DNA of 23,306 nucleotides, from assembly GCA_017578085.1 (NCBI GenBank), contig PKQR01000018.1:1-23306 (forward strand), written 5' to 3'. The position numbers were made by a program, and so were the translations under genes. Under the pieces are notes generated by a model. The model saw only the letters and a program-made list of their open reading frames with translations, was not told the DNA's origin and searched no databases. Below, in pieces: positions 15,088 through 22,242 of this stretch; position 1 is the first letter of the stretch; each line of letters starts with the position of its first letter. Source of the stretch: Bacillota bacterium (GTDB lineage Bacteria; Bacillota; Limnochordia; Limnochordales; ZCTH02-B6).

Positions 15088-16050
15088 ATGGACGTGCTCA
15101 TCTTGCAGGTTGCGGCCAACTGCCTCTTTGACTGCCTGCTCCTGTGGGCTACTTCCGCCGTAACCCGTACGCCAACCAGCCGCGGACGCCTCTTGGCCGC
15201 CGCCCTGACCGGCACCGGCTACTATCTGCTCCACCTGCTGGCGGAAGCGCGCGTCGTGCCCTATTACGGCGCGCTGCGCTCGGTCCCCGTCGTCGTCCTC
15301 GTGTCCGCCCTGATGCTATTCTTGGCCTTTGGCCGGTTGCGGTTGCGGCGGTTAGTGTCTGTGGCGGCGCACTTTTACGGCATCGGCTTCGCCGCTGCCG
15401 GCGCCGGGATGGCCGCGGCCCATTTGCTGGGCAGCCCCTCCCGCCCGGACACCATCGCCGGGTTCCTGGCGGCCAGCGGCGCCATACTCTTGATCGCCGA
15501 ACTGGGTTGGGGCGCCGTGCAGCGGAGCATATGGCAGCAGCTGTACCACATGCCGCTGGAAATCCGGTTCGGGGACCGGAGTTGCCGCCTGCAGGCGCTG
15601 GTGGACACGGGCAACCGCCTGCGGGACCCCTTGTCGGGAGCGCCCGTGGTGGTGGCGGAGGGTGAGGCGCTGCGGCCCCTGTTGCCGGAGTATTTACAGC
15701 CGGCGGTGGCCGCGATGGAAACCGGGGACTTGGGCCCGGTCAGCCGGCTCTTGTCGTCGGAGGAATGGTCCGCCCGGTTCCGCGTCATTCCCTACGCCTC
15801 CATCGGCCGGGAGCATGGGCTTCTCATCGGCTTCCGTCCCGATGAGGTGCGCATCGTCGTGGACGGGCGCTCAGTGCCCGTGGGCCCGTGCATCTTGGGG
15901 CTGTGCAAGGGTCCCCTGGACCCCGAAGGCGCGTACCAGGCCCTGATCCACCCGGACCTGGTGCAGCCGACCGCTTCTACCGAACGTTCACCCACATCGC
16001 TTGCCGGGAGGGCGCCGTCGGCCGATGCGACCCAGCGTGTACAGGTATAG
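15088..16050 (+). CDS. spoIIGA: Sporulation sigma-E processing peptidase SpoIIGA
   Basis: SpoIIGA is the membrane aspartic protease in the mother-cell septal membrane that cleaves pro-SigE when SpoIIR signals. The 320-residue product has five hydrophobic segments in residues 1-140 and a cytoplasmic protease domain. The latter carries the catalytic LVDTGNRLRDPLSGAPVVV motif (Asp173) and later RVIPYASIG and LLIGFRPDEV. The start is uncertain. ATG 15088 is used here, but the only SD-like run (AGGGGGAGGGG, 15044-15054) lies 33 bases before it. GTG 15031 lies upstream of that run. An in-frame ATC at 15061 has ideal spacing. Family members have about four residues before the IYLD-like start, so ATG 15088 may be slightly short. 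The 3' end overlaps sigE by 26 bases. The 187-base gap to sigG shows no clear Spo0A box (TGTCGAA). Confidence 0.92.
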   Translation: MDVLILQVAANCLFDCLLLWATSAVTRTPTSRGRLLAAALTGTGYYLLHLLAEARVVPYYGALRSVPVVVLVSALMLFLAFGRLRLRRLVSVAAHFYGIGFAAAGAGMAAAHLLGSPSRPDTIAGFLAASGAILLIAELGWGAVQRSIWQQLYHMPLEIRFGDRSCRLQALVDTGNRLRDPLSGAPVVVAEGEALRPLLPEYLQPAVAAMETGDLGPVSRLLSSEEWSARFRVIPYASIGREHGLLIGFRPDEVRIVVDGRSVPVGPCILGLCKGPLDPEGAYQALIHPDLVQPTASTERSPTSLAGRAPSADATQRVQV

Positions 16051-16759
16051 GCTGCTTCTGCGTCTGTGGCTGATGCGGACGTTGGGCCGGCTTTGGCTGG
16101 CCCCGCGGGTGTTTTATGTCGGCTCCAGTGAAGTGCTGCCACCCCCGCTGACGCCCGCGGAGGAGGCGGAGCTGATCGGGCGCCTGCAGCGCGGCGACAC
16201 GTCGGTCCGGGGCCAGCTCATCGAGCGCAACCTGCGCCTCGTGGTCTACATCGCCCGCAAGTTCGAGAACACCGGTGTCGCCATCGAAGACCTGGTTTCC
16301 ATTGGCACCATCGGCCTCATCAAGGCGGTCAACACCTTTGACCCCGGGAAAAACATCAAGCTGGCGACCTACGCGTCGCGCTGCATTGAGAACGAGATCC
16401 TCATGTACCTGCGCCGAAACAGCAAGACGCGGGCGGAAGTGTCGTTCGACGAGCCCCTCAACACGGACTGGGACGGCAACGAGCTGCTCCTGTCGGACGT
16501 GATCGGCACCGAGAGCGACGTGACGCGGCGCCTTGAGGAAGAAGTGGACCGGACGCTGCTCAGCATCGCGATGGATCGCCTGTCCGGCCGCGAGAAGCGG
16601 ATCATGGAACTGCGCTTTGGCTTGAAAAGCGGTCGCGAGAAGACGCAGAAAGAGGTCGCGGATCTGCTGGGGATTTCCCAGTCCTACATCTCCCGCCTGG
16701 AGAAGCGCATCCTCAACAAGCTGCGCCGGGAGATGCAGCGCATGGAGGGAATCTCCTAA
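16025..16759 (+). CDS. sigE: RNA polymerase sigma-E factor precursor (early mother cell)
   Basis: SigE directs early mother-cell transcription and is made as an inactive membrane-associated precursor. The 244-residue product has a 30-residue pro-sequence rich in Leu, Arg and Trp, amphipathic as expected. The processing region FYVGSSEVLPPPL corresponds to YYIGGSEALPPPL of B. subtilis. Region 2 is almost identical to SigE (ERNLRLVVYIARKFENTG, TIGLIKAVNTFDPGKNIK, YASRCIENEILMYLRRN). FDEPLNTDWDGNELLLSD and the region 4 helix (EVADLLGISQSYISRLEKR) are also present. I use ATG 16025, which follows GGGAGG at 13 bases. GTG 16037 would give a pro-sequence close to the Bacillus length. The gene overlaps spoIIGA by 26 bases, so SpoIIGA and its substrate are made together. 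It ends 52 bases from the convergent ftsZ. Confidence 0.98.
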   Translation: MRPSVYRYRLLLRLWLMRTLGRLWLAPRVFYVGSSEVLPPPLTPAEEAELIGRLQRGDTSVRGQLIERNLRLVVYIARKFENTGVAIEDLVSIGTIGLIKAVNTFDPGKNIKLATYASRCIENEILMYLRRNSKTRAEVSFDEPLNTDWDGNELLLSDVIGTESDVTRRLEEEVDRTLLSIAMDRLSGREKRIMELRFGLKSGREKTQKEVADLLGISQSYISRLEKRILNKLRREMQRMEGIS

Positions 16760-16774
16760 AGCGACTCCCGGAGC

Positions 16775-16818
16775 GTCCTAGGAGAAGCGGCCTTGCGGCC
16801 GGAGGCTTCCCCTAGGAC
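16775..16818. terminator. Bidirectional hairpin between sigE and ftsZ
   Basis: A 44-base inverted repeat fills the gap between convergent sigE and ftsZ. Outer arms of 14 bases (16775-16788 and 16805-16818) pair with one A-C mismatch in the sigE direction, which becomes a G-U pair in the ftsZ RNA. An inner GGCC-TTGC-GGCC hairpin caps it, with a GGAG bulge. The ftsZ TAG stop lies within the right arm. There is no T-tract, so termination may be weak or need other factors. Bidirectional transcript-end formation is the most likely role. Confidence 0.6.
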
Positions 16819-17867
16819 GACCGCCGCCGCAGGAAGGCGGGAATGTCGAGATCATCGGTGGTGAAGGGCTTCAGCTCCAGGTCCGTGAAGCTCTTGCGCC
16901 GGCCGTTCCCCCGGCCGCCGTCGAAGCCCGTCGCGATCACGGTGACCCGCACTTCATCCCGCAGCGATTCGTCGATGACCGCGCCAAAGATGATGTTGGC
17001 CTCGGGATCTGCCGCCTCGGCGATGATTTCCGCGGCGTCGTTAACCTCGAACAAGCCCAGGTTGGAGCTGCCGGTGATGTTGAGCAGGATGCCGCGGGCG
17101 CCTTCGATGGACGCCTCGAGCAAGGGACTGGAGATCGCCATCTTGGCTGCCTTAATGGCCCGCTCCTCGCCGCTGGCGACGCCGATGCCCATGAGCGCAG
17201 ACCCGGCGTTGGCCATGATGGTCCGCACGTCGGCGAAGTCCAGGTTGATCAGGCCCGGCACGGTGATGAGGTCCGAGATGCCCTGCACGCCCTGGCGCAG
17301 CACATCGTCGGCCAGCCGGAACGCCTCCAGGATGGACGTCTTCTTCTCCGCCACCTGCAGCAGGCGGTCGTTGGGAATGACGATCAGCGTGTCCACCTTG
17401 TCCCGCAGCGCCTCGATGCCCTGCTCCGCTTGCTGCTGGCGCCTCCGGCCTTCAAAAGAGAAGGGCTTGGTGACCACGCCCACGGTCAAGGCGCTCACTT
17501 CCCGGGCGATCTCGGCCACCACCGGGGTGCCGCCCGTGCCGGTGCCGCCGCCCATGCCGGCAGTGATGAACACCATGTCGGCCCCTTCCAAAAGCTGGCG
17601 GATTTCCTCCCGGCTCTCCTCCGCCGCCTTCTGCCCGATCTCGGGGTTAGAGCCTGCGCCAAGCCCGCGCGTCAGCTTTGCACCGATTTGTAGCTTTGTG
17701 GGGGCGTTGGACATCATGAGGGCTTGCGCGTCGGTGTTCAGGGCCGCGAACTCAACCCCTTGCAGGCCCGCCTCGATCATGCGGTTGACGGCGTTTTGGC
17801 CGCCCCCGCCGACTCCAATCACCTTGATGCGGGCAAACTGGCCCTGGACCTCATCCAACTCAAACAT
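16812..17867 (-). CDS. ftsZ: Cell division GTPase FtsZ
   Basis: FtsZ polymerises into the cytokinetic ring, and into the polar rings of sporulation. The 351-residue product has the GTP-binding loop GGGTGTG at 106-112, the phosphate loop IGVGGGGQNAVNRM at 17-30, and the T7 synergy loop INLDFADVRTIM. It ends in the docking peptide DDLDIPAFLRRR that binds FtsA and SepF. The disordered linker between globular domain and tail is only about two dozen residues, shorter than in B. subtilis. I start at ATG 17867, because AAGGAGG lies 8 bases upstream and the open-frame extension of ten codons contains that SD. ftsA ends 36 bases before it, so the genes are cotranscribed. The stop codon is embedded in the hairpin shared with sigE. 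Confidence 0.98.
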   Translation of the reverse strand: MFELDEVQGQFARIKVIGVGGGGQNAVNRMIEAGLQGVEFAALNTDAQALMMSNAPTKLQIGAKLTRGLGAGSNPEIGQKAAEESREEIRQLLEGADMVFITAGMGGGTGTGGTPVVAEIAREVSALTVGVVTKPFSFEGRRRQQQAEQGIEALRDKVDTLIVIPNDRLLQVAEKKTSILEAFRLADDVLRQGVQGISDLITVPGLINLDFADVRTIMANAGSALMGIGVASGEERAIKAAKMAISSPLLEASIEGARGILLNITGSSNLGLFEVNDAAEIIAEAADPEANIIFGAVIDESLRDEVRVTVIATGFDGGRGNGRRKSFTDLELKPFTTDDLDIPAFLRRRSS

Positions 17868-17903
17868 CGCCCCAGCCTCCTTACTGTCTACCGACACGCT
17901 CCA

Positions 17904-19109
17904 TCAGAGAAGCTCGCTCAACCACTGTTTCACCCGTTCCACGAGCCGGCCCCATGGGGCGCCGTTGGCGCTGGGTGCTGGGGCCTCCACCTGCTGGCAC
18001 CCATACTGCATTAACCCCACGGCGGTGCTGTAAACGGGGCTGTTGACCACATCCGCCAGCCCGCCGCTGACCAAGGGCACGCCCAGGCGCGCCGGCATCC
18101 CCAAGTACCGCTGGGCCGCTTCCAGCATGCCTTCCATCAGGGCGCCGCCGCCCGTGAGCACCACGCCGCCCGGCAGCATCTCGCCGCCGCCGGCGCGCTG
18201 GATCTCCGCCTGCACCAGCTGGAACAGCTCCTCGATCCGGGGGACAACGATATCCGCCAGGCTCAGCCGGTTGGCGGCCGGGCGCGGCGCCGGCGACTGC
18301 CGGACCGCGGCCAGTTCCCGCAGGGCGCACCCGTACTGCAGCTTGATCTCTTCCGCCTGGGCCAGGGGGATCTGCCAACCTACCGCGATGTCGTTGGTCA
18401 CATGCTGGGCGGAGACGGGCACCACCGCGGTATGGGCCACGCGTCCGTCGGCGAAAACCGCCACATCCGTTGTGCCCCCGCCGATGTCCACCAGGGCGAC
18501 GCCCATTTCCCGGTCAGCCGGATCCAGCACCGCTTCGGCCGCTGCCAAGGCCGGCAGCACCAGCTCGGCCACGGCGACCCCGGCCCGCTGGACGGCTTTG
18601 ACCAGGTTTTGCATGTGCGATACCGCCCCGGTGACGATGTGGACCACGGCCTCCAGCCGGACGCCGGTCATACCGACGGGATCGCGGATGCCCTTGTAAC
18701 CGTCGACAATAAACTCGCGGGGCAAAACGTGCAGGATCTCCCGGTCCTGGGCCAATTTGACCGCCCGGGCGGCCTGCAGCACCCTTTGGGTGTCCTCAGG
18801 CCTGATCTCGCCCTTGGCACCGGCGATGGCGATGACGCCCGAAGAGTTGAGGGAGCTGATGTGGGGCCCGGAAACGCCCACGTAGACACTCTCCAGGGAC
18901 GTCCCGGCCATCTGCTCCGCAGCCGCGACGGATTCCTGGATAGCACGGGCGGCCGCGTCCAGATCGACAACAACACCCCGCCGCAATCCCTGCGACGGGC
19001 TGACCCCAACCCCAAGGATGTGGACGCCGTCGGGGGTCACTTCGCCGATGCAGGTGCAAACCTTGGTCGTACCTACATCCAGGCCGCCCACGATCCATCG
19101 CTTGGCCAC
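17904..19109 (-). CDS. ftsA: Cell division protein FtsA
   Basis: FtsA is the actin-like membrane tether of FtsZ. The 401-residue product has the ATPase phosphate-1 loop GGLDVGTTKVCTCIG (residues 8-22) and the 1C/SHS2 domain. The phosphate-2 motif ALVDIGGGTTDVAVF, an adenosine motif around VVLTGGGALMEGM, and a C-terminal amphipathic helix (WGRLVERVKQWLSELL) that inserts in the membrane complete it. The open frame begins at 19247, but GTG 19109 follows GGGAGGGAG by six bases and matches the family start, so I use it. ftsQ ends 97 bases upstream. That gap holds a SigH-like promoter, as known for ftsAZ in B. subtilis. No sbp or ylxW/X genes separate ftsQ and ftsA. Confidence 0.97.
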   Translation of the reverse strand: MAKRWIVGGLDVGTTKVCTCIGEVTPDGVHILGVGVSPSQGLRRGVVVDLDAAARAIQESVAAAEQMAGTSLESVYVGVSGPHISSLNSSGVIAIAGAKGEIRPEDTQRVLQAARAVKLAQDREILHVLPREFIVDGYKGIRDPVGMTGVRLEAVVHIVTGAVSHMQNLVKAVQRAGVAVAELVLPALAAAEAVLDPADREMGVALVDIGGGTTDVAVFADGRVAHTAVVPVSAQHVTNDIAVGWQIPLAQAEEIKLQYGCALRELAAVRQSPAPRPAANRLSLADIVVPRIEELFQLVQAEIQRAGGGEMLPGGVVLTGGGALMEGMLEAAQRYLGMPARLGVPLVSGGLADVVNSPVYSTAVGLMQYGCQQVEAPAPSANGAPWGRLVERVKQWLSELL

Positions 19110-19144
19110 GGTGAGCTCCCTCCCACCTGGACCGCTTTCGTGCT

Positions 19145-19173
19145 GTATTCCACAGTGCCGCGGGGACTCCTTG
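19145..19173 (-). promoter_or_regulatory. SigH-like promoter upstream of ftsA-ftsZ
   Basis: On the minus strand CAAGGAGTC (19173-19165) is followed after 11 bases by GTGGAATAC (19153-19145). The AGGA and GAAT cores and the 11-base spacing match the SigH pattern RNAGGAWWW-N11/12-RNNGAATWW. The flanking W positions match only in part. The -10 core is 37 bases from the ftsA GTG. B. subtilis ftsAZ has a known SigH promoter that boosts FtsZ at the onset of sporulation, so the position makes biological sense. The match was found by eye. Confidence 0.5.
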
Positions 19174-19206
19174 CAAGCCGAGGCTGGCTCCCCGGACTTT
19201 TTCCGA

Positions 19207-19875
19207 CTATTGCGTCCGCACCACCGGCGACCGGGGATAGCGGACATCGATCAGGCGCCAGCGGCCTGCCTCCACAAGTTCGGCCACAATGGCCAGCTTG
19301 CGCTCCAAGTCCTCCTGGTCGCCGACCAGAATACGGGTACCCGATCGGGTCATAAGCCACAGGCCCGCTTCATCGTCAAAACCGATCGCGGCCATCTCGC
19401 GGCGCACCGCCCCAGGCAGCAGCGCCGACACCCTCAGGGCCAGCGGGAGCACGTCCTCGGGGACGCCGGCAACCGCGGGCAGATGCTCCTCTTCGCCGGC
19501 CGCCAGCGGGACGCGCTTCCCGTCGACGGCGACGCCGACCCGCCCTTCCTGGAGTTCCAAAACCGCCACCGGCTCGTACTCGGTGATGCTTATGATCAAG
19601 GCGCCTGGCAGCCGGCGCACAACCGCCGCATGCTGAATCCGCGGGTGGCTGGCGAGCCGGCTGGCCACCGCATGCAGGTCTACGTGCAGCACGTTGTCGC
19701 CAAGGCGTATTTGGGCGCGCTCGATCAGCGAATCCGGATCGATTGTGGCGGCGCCTTCTACCCTAACTTCGGTGATGGCGAAATAAGGTGACTGAAGGAA
19801 TGCGTACAGACCTACGACGCCCAGGAGAGCCAGGAGGGCCGCCCCCACGCGGAACCGGCCGGGGTGCTCGGACAT
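19207..19875 (-). CDS. ftsQ: Cell division protein FtsQ/DivIB
   Basis: FtsQ/DivIB is a bitopic septal protein that stabilises the FtsL-FtsB complex and helps recruit septal transpeptidases. The 222-residue product has a short cytoplasmic tail, one membrane helix (about residues 11-28) and a POTRA domain starting ITEVRVEGAATIDPDSL. The beta domain continues through RRLPGALIISITEYEPVAVL to the C-terminus. It lacks the long charged N-terminus of some Gram-positive DivIB proteins. ATG 19875 has GGAAGGACC about 9 bases upstream. The longer open frame from 19986 would include the promoter region and is rejected. murA ends 131 bases upstream, and that gap contains an extended -10 promoter. ftsA follows after 97 bases. 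Confidence 0.93.
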   Translation of the reverse strand: MSEHPGRFRVGAALLALLGVVGLYAFLQSPYFAITEVRVEGAATIDPDSLIERAQIRLGDNVLHVDLHAVASRLASHPRIQHAAVVRRLPGALIISITEYEPVAVLELQEGRVGVAVDGKRVPLAAGEEEHLPAVAGVPEDVLPLALRVSALLPGAVRREMAAIGFDDEAGLWLMTRSGTRILVGDQEDLERKLAIVAELVEAGRWRLIDVRYPRSPVVRTQ

Positions 19876-19915
19876 GGGCACCGGTCCTTCCGTGTACCAG
19901 CGCTTTCGCGGGTCC

Positions 19916-19945
19916 AGTATAACACCCGCTTTGTCCCAGGGGCAA
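19916..19945 (-). promoter_or_regulatory. SigA-type extended -10 promoter upstream of ftsQ
   Basis: The minus strand has TTGCCC (19945-19940), an 18-base spacer ending in TG plus one base, and TATACT (19921-19916). The TGNTATACT extended -10 compensates for a -35 that differs from TTGACA at two positions. The -10 ends about 40 bases before the ftsQ ATG, which leaves space for a leader with the SD. It would give ftsQ-ftsA-ftsZ their own transcription start inside the mur-fts cluster. Confidence 0.6.
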
Positions 19946-20006
19946 TAGCGCACCCTGCGGGTTGCCGCCGGGCGGCGGTGGACCATATTCAGGCGCGGCC
20001 GGCCGG

Positions 20007-21314
20007 CTAGGCGCGCACGAGGGGCAGGCCGCCGGCGGCCGGCACGTCCTCCGCCACGCGCCGCACGTCCGCGCCCAGGCCCCGCAGCTTCTCCTCGATG
20101 GCCTCGTAGCCCCGGTCCACGTGGTGCACGCCCTCGACCACCGTTTCGCCGTCGGCTGCGAGACCTGCCAGGATCAAGGCAGCTCCCGCCCGGAGGTCTG
20201 ACGCTTCGACGCAGGCACCCGTCAGCCGTCGGACGCCCCGCACGATGGCGACCTGGCCGTCCACCACGATGTCGGCGCCCATGCGCCGCAGCTCGTCGGC
20301 GTGCTTCATGCGGCTGGTGTAGACGGTTTCACTGATAATGCTCGCCCCTGCAGCCACGGCCAGGAGCGCCATAAACTGCGGCTGCATGTCGGTGGGAAAC
20401 CCGGGGTACGGCTGCGTGCGCACATACAACGGGCGGGGCCGCTCCCCGCCCCGCACCCGCAACGTGTCCGGCCCGACCTCCTCGACGATCGCACCGGCCT
20501 CCCGCAGCTTGGCGGTGACGGCCTCCACGTGGCGGGGGATCACGGGGTGCAAGATGATCTCACCCCAGGTGATGGCGGCAGCCACCATGTAGGTGCCCGC
20601 CTCGATGCGGTCAGGGATGGGCTCATGCTCTGCCCCGGACAGTTCTTCGACGCCCTCGATGTAGATGGCGTCGCCGCCGGCGCCGCGCACCCGGGCGCCC
20701 ATCTTGTTGAGAAAGAGCTGCAGATCCACGATTTCCGGCTCCCGGGCCGGGTTGCGGATGACGGTCGTCCCCTCGGCCAAACAGGCGGCCATCATCAAGT
20801 TTTCGGTGGCGCCGACGCTTGGATAGTCCAGGTGGATCTCGGTCCCCCGCAGGCGGTCGGCCCGGGCCTCCACAAAACCCCGCTCTTCCGTGATGCGGGC
20901 GCCCATTTGCCGCAAGCCCTGCAAGTGCAGCTCGATGGGGCGGGGCCCGATGGCGCAGCCGCCGGGCAGCGGCACCCGCACCCGGCCGCAGCGGGCGAGC
21001 AGCGGTCCCATGACCAGCACCGACGCCCGCATGCGGCGCACCAGCTGCTCCGGTGCCTCGACGCCGTCGACGCCGCTGCCGTCGATCACCAGGTTTCCGC
21101 CGGAATCCCGCGTGACGTTGGCCCCGAGACAGCGGATGAGGTCCGCCATCGTCTCCACATCGCGGATCGCGGGCGCCCGGCGAATCGCGCAGCGCCCGCT
21201 GGTCATCAAAGCGGCGGCCATCATCTTCAAGACGGCGTTCTTTGCGCTCGACACCTGCACGCTACCTACAAGCGGCCGTCCGCCACGGATCCATATGCCT
21301 GCCAACCGCGCCAC
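20007..21314 (-). CDS. murA: UDP-N-acetylglucosamine 1-carboxyvinyltransferase MurA
   Basis: MurA transfers enolpyruvate from PEP to UDP-GlcNAc, the first committed step of peptidoglycan synthesis in the cytoplasm. The 435-residue product has the duplicated inside-out barrel. Key sites are Lys25-Asn26 (SSAKNAV) and the catalytic Cys120 in the loop LPGGCAIGPRPIELHL; the Cys implies the fosfomycin-sensitive form. PYPGFPTDMQPQFMALL and ADLRAGAALI-type (here SDLRAGAALILAG) motifs are present. The GTG start at 21314 lies 6 bases after the murB stop. The SD there is weak (AAGCGGG next to the start), and TTG 21305 with GGGGTG upstream is an alternative that removes three residues. Its place between murB and ftsQ makes precursor synthesis and division one cluster. 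Confidence 0.97.
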   Translation of the reverse strand: MARLAGIWIRGGRPLVGSVQVSSAKNAVLKMMAAALMTSGRCAIRRAPAIRDVETMADLIRCLGANVTRDSGGNLVIDGSGVDGVEAPEQLVRRMRASVLVMGPLLARCGRVRVPLPGGCAIGPRPIELHLQGLRQMGARITEERGFVEARADRLRGTEIHLDYPSVGATENLMMAACLAEGTTVIRNPAREPEIVDLQLFLNKMGARVRGAGGDAIYIEGVEELSGAEHEPIPDRIEAGTYMVAAAITWGEIILHPVIPRHVEAVTAKLREAGAIVEEVGPDTLRVRGGERPRPLYVRTQPYPGFPTDMQPQFMALLAVAAGASIISETVYTSRMKHADELRRMGADIVVDGQVAIVRGVRRLTGACVEASDLRAGAALILAGLAADGETVVEGVHHVDRGYEAIEEKLRGLGADVRRVAEDVPAAGGLPLVRA

Positions 21315-21320
21315 CCCGCT

Positions 21321-22229
21321 TTAGGCGAAGCCCAACAACCCGACTTCGAGCTCAAGCTCAATGCCAAACTGCTCTTTCACCCGGGAACGCATCCGCTCGA
21401 TGAGGCGCAAGACGTCGGCGGCGGTGGCGTTGCCGCGGTTGATGATGAAGTTGGCGTGGACGGAGGATACGCACGCGTCCCCTTCCGCCATCCCCTTGCA
21501 GCCCGCCTGCTCCAAGAGGCGGCCTGCGAAATCCCCGGGCGGGTTCTTGAAGATGCTGCCCGCGTTCTTGGTCCCCAGCGGCTGAGTGCGCCGGCGCTTC
21601 TCAAGGTAGGCCATCATCTTGGCCTGGATCGCCTCCCCGTCTCCCGGCACCAGATCCAGCTCCGTCCGCACCGCGACCCAGCCCTTTTCCCGCTGCAGGC
21701 GGCTAGCTCGATAGCTGAACTCCATCGAGCTCGAATCCAGCTCCAGCGTGTTGCCCGCCGCGTCCACGATCCATACGCGCCGCACCACGTTAGCCATGCA
21801 CCCGTCGTGGGCGCCAGCGTTCATGACCAGGGCGCCGCCCACGGTGCCGGGAATGCCGCCGGCAAACTCGAGCCCCGCCAGCCCCCGCCGCGCCGCCTCC
21901 TTGGCCAGGAGGGGCAAGGGAGCGCCAGCCTCCACCGTTACCCGGGCGCCATCCCATGCGATCCGGCTCAACCCCCGCCCGATGCGCATGACCACGCCCC
22001 TGACGCCTGTGTCGGCGACCAGCAGGTTGCTGCCGCCGCCGATGACCGTGACGGGCACGCCGTACGCGGCCGCCGTTTCCTGGACGGCGGCGACGTCTTC
22101 CACCGACGCGGGCGACACAAAAATATCGGCCGGTCCGCCGATGCGAAAGCTGGTGTAGCGGTGCAACGGTTCGTTGAACCGGATCTCGCCCCGGATGCGC
22201 TCCGCCAGGGCACGGCCCAAGTCCTTCAC
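21321..22229 (-). CDS. murB: UDP-N-acetylenolpyruvoylglucosamine reductase MurB
   Basis: MurB is the FAD enzyme that reduces the MurA product to UDP-MurNAc with NADPH. The 302-residue length fits the type II enzymes of Gram-positives. The FAD-binding part shows YTSFRIGGPADIFV and VIGGGSNLL (62-70). GGIPGTVGGALVMNAGA (124-140) is the family signature. Catalytic residues are in place: Arg174 (FSYRASRL), the proton-donor Ser225 (NAGSIFKNP) and Glu295 (ELEVGLLG). GTG 22229 follows AGGGGG at about 9 bases and is 13 bases after the murC stop. murA follows after 6 bases, so murC, murB and murA are clearly cotranscribed. Confidence 0.97.
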   Translation of the reverse strand: MKDLGRALAERIRGEIRFNEPLHRYTSFRIGGPADIFVSPASVEDVAAVQETAAAYGVPVTVIGGGSNLLVADTGVRGVVMRIGRGLSRIAWDGARVTVEAGAPLPLLAKEAARRGLAGLEFAGGIPGTVGGALVMNAGAHDGCMANVVRRVWIVDAAGNTLELDSSSMEFSYRASRLQREKGWVAVRTELDLVPGDGEAIQAKMMAYLEKRRRTQPLGTKNAGSIFKNPPGDFAGRLLEQAGCKGMAEGDACVSSVHANFIINRGNATAADVLRLIERMRSRVKEQFGIELELEVGLLGFA

Positions 22230-22242
22230 CCGGCCCGCCCCC

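Noticed and set aside
16843..18033. A 396-codon plus-strand open frame over ftsZ.
   Set aside because: It is a shadow of ftsZ with Ser/Arg/Met-rich low-complexity content and no plausible SD-start arrangement.
19965..19978. A CCGCCG-GG-CGGCGG palindrome in the murA-ftsQ gap as a terminator.
   Set aside because: The two-base loop is too tight, there is no T-tract, and simple GC palindromes are common in this DNA.
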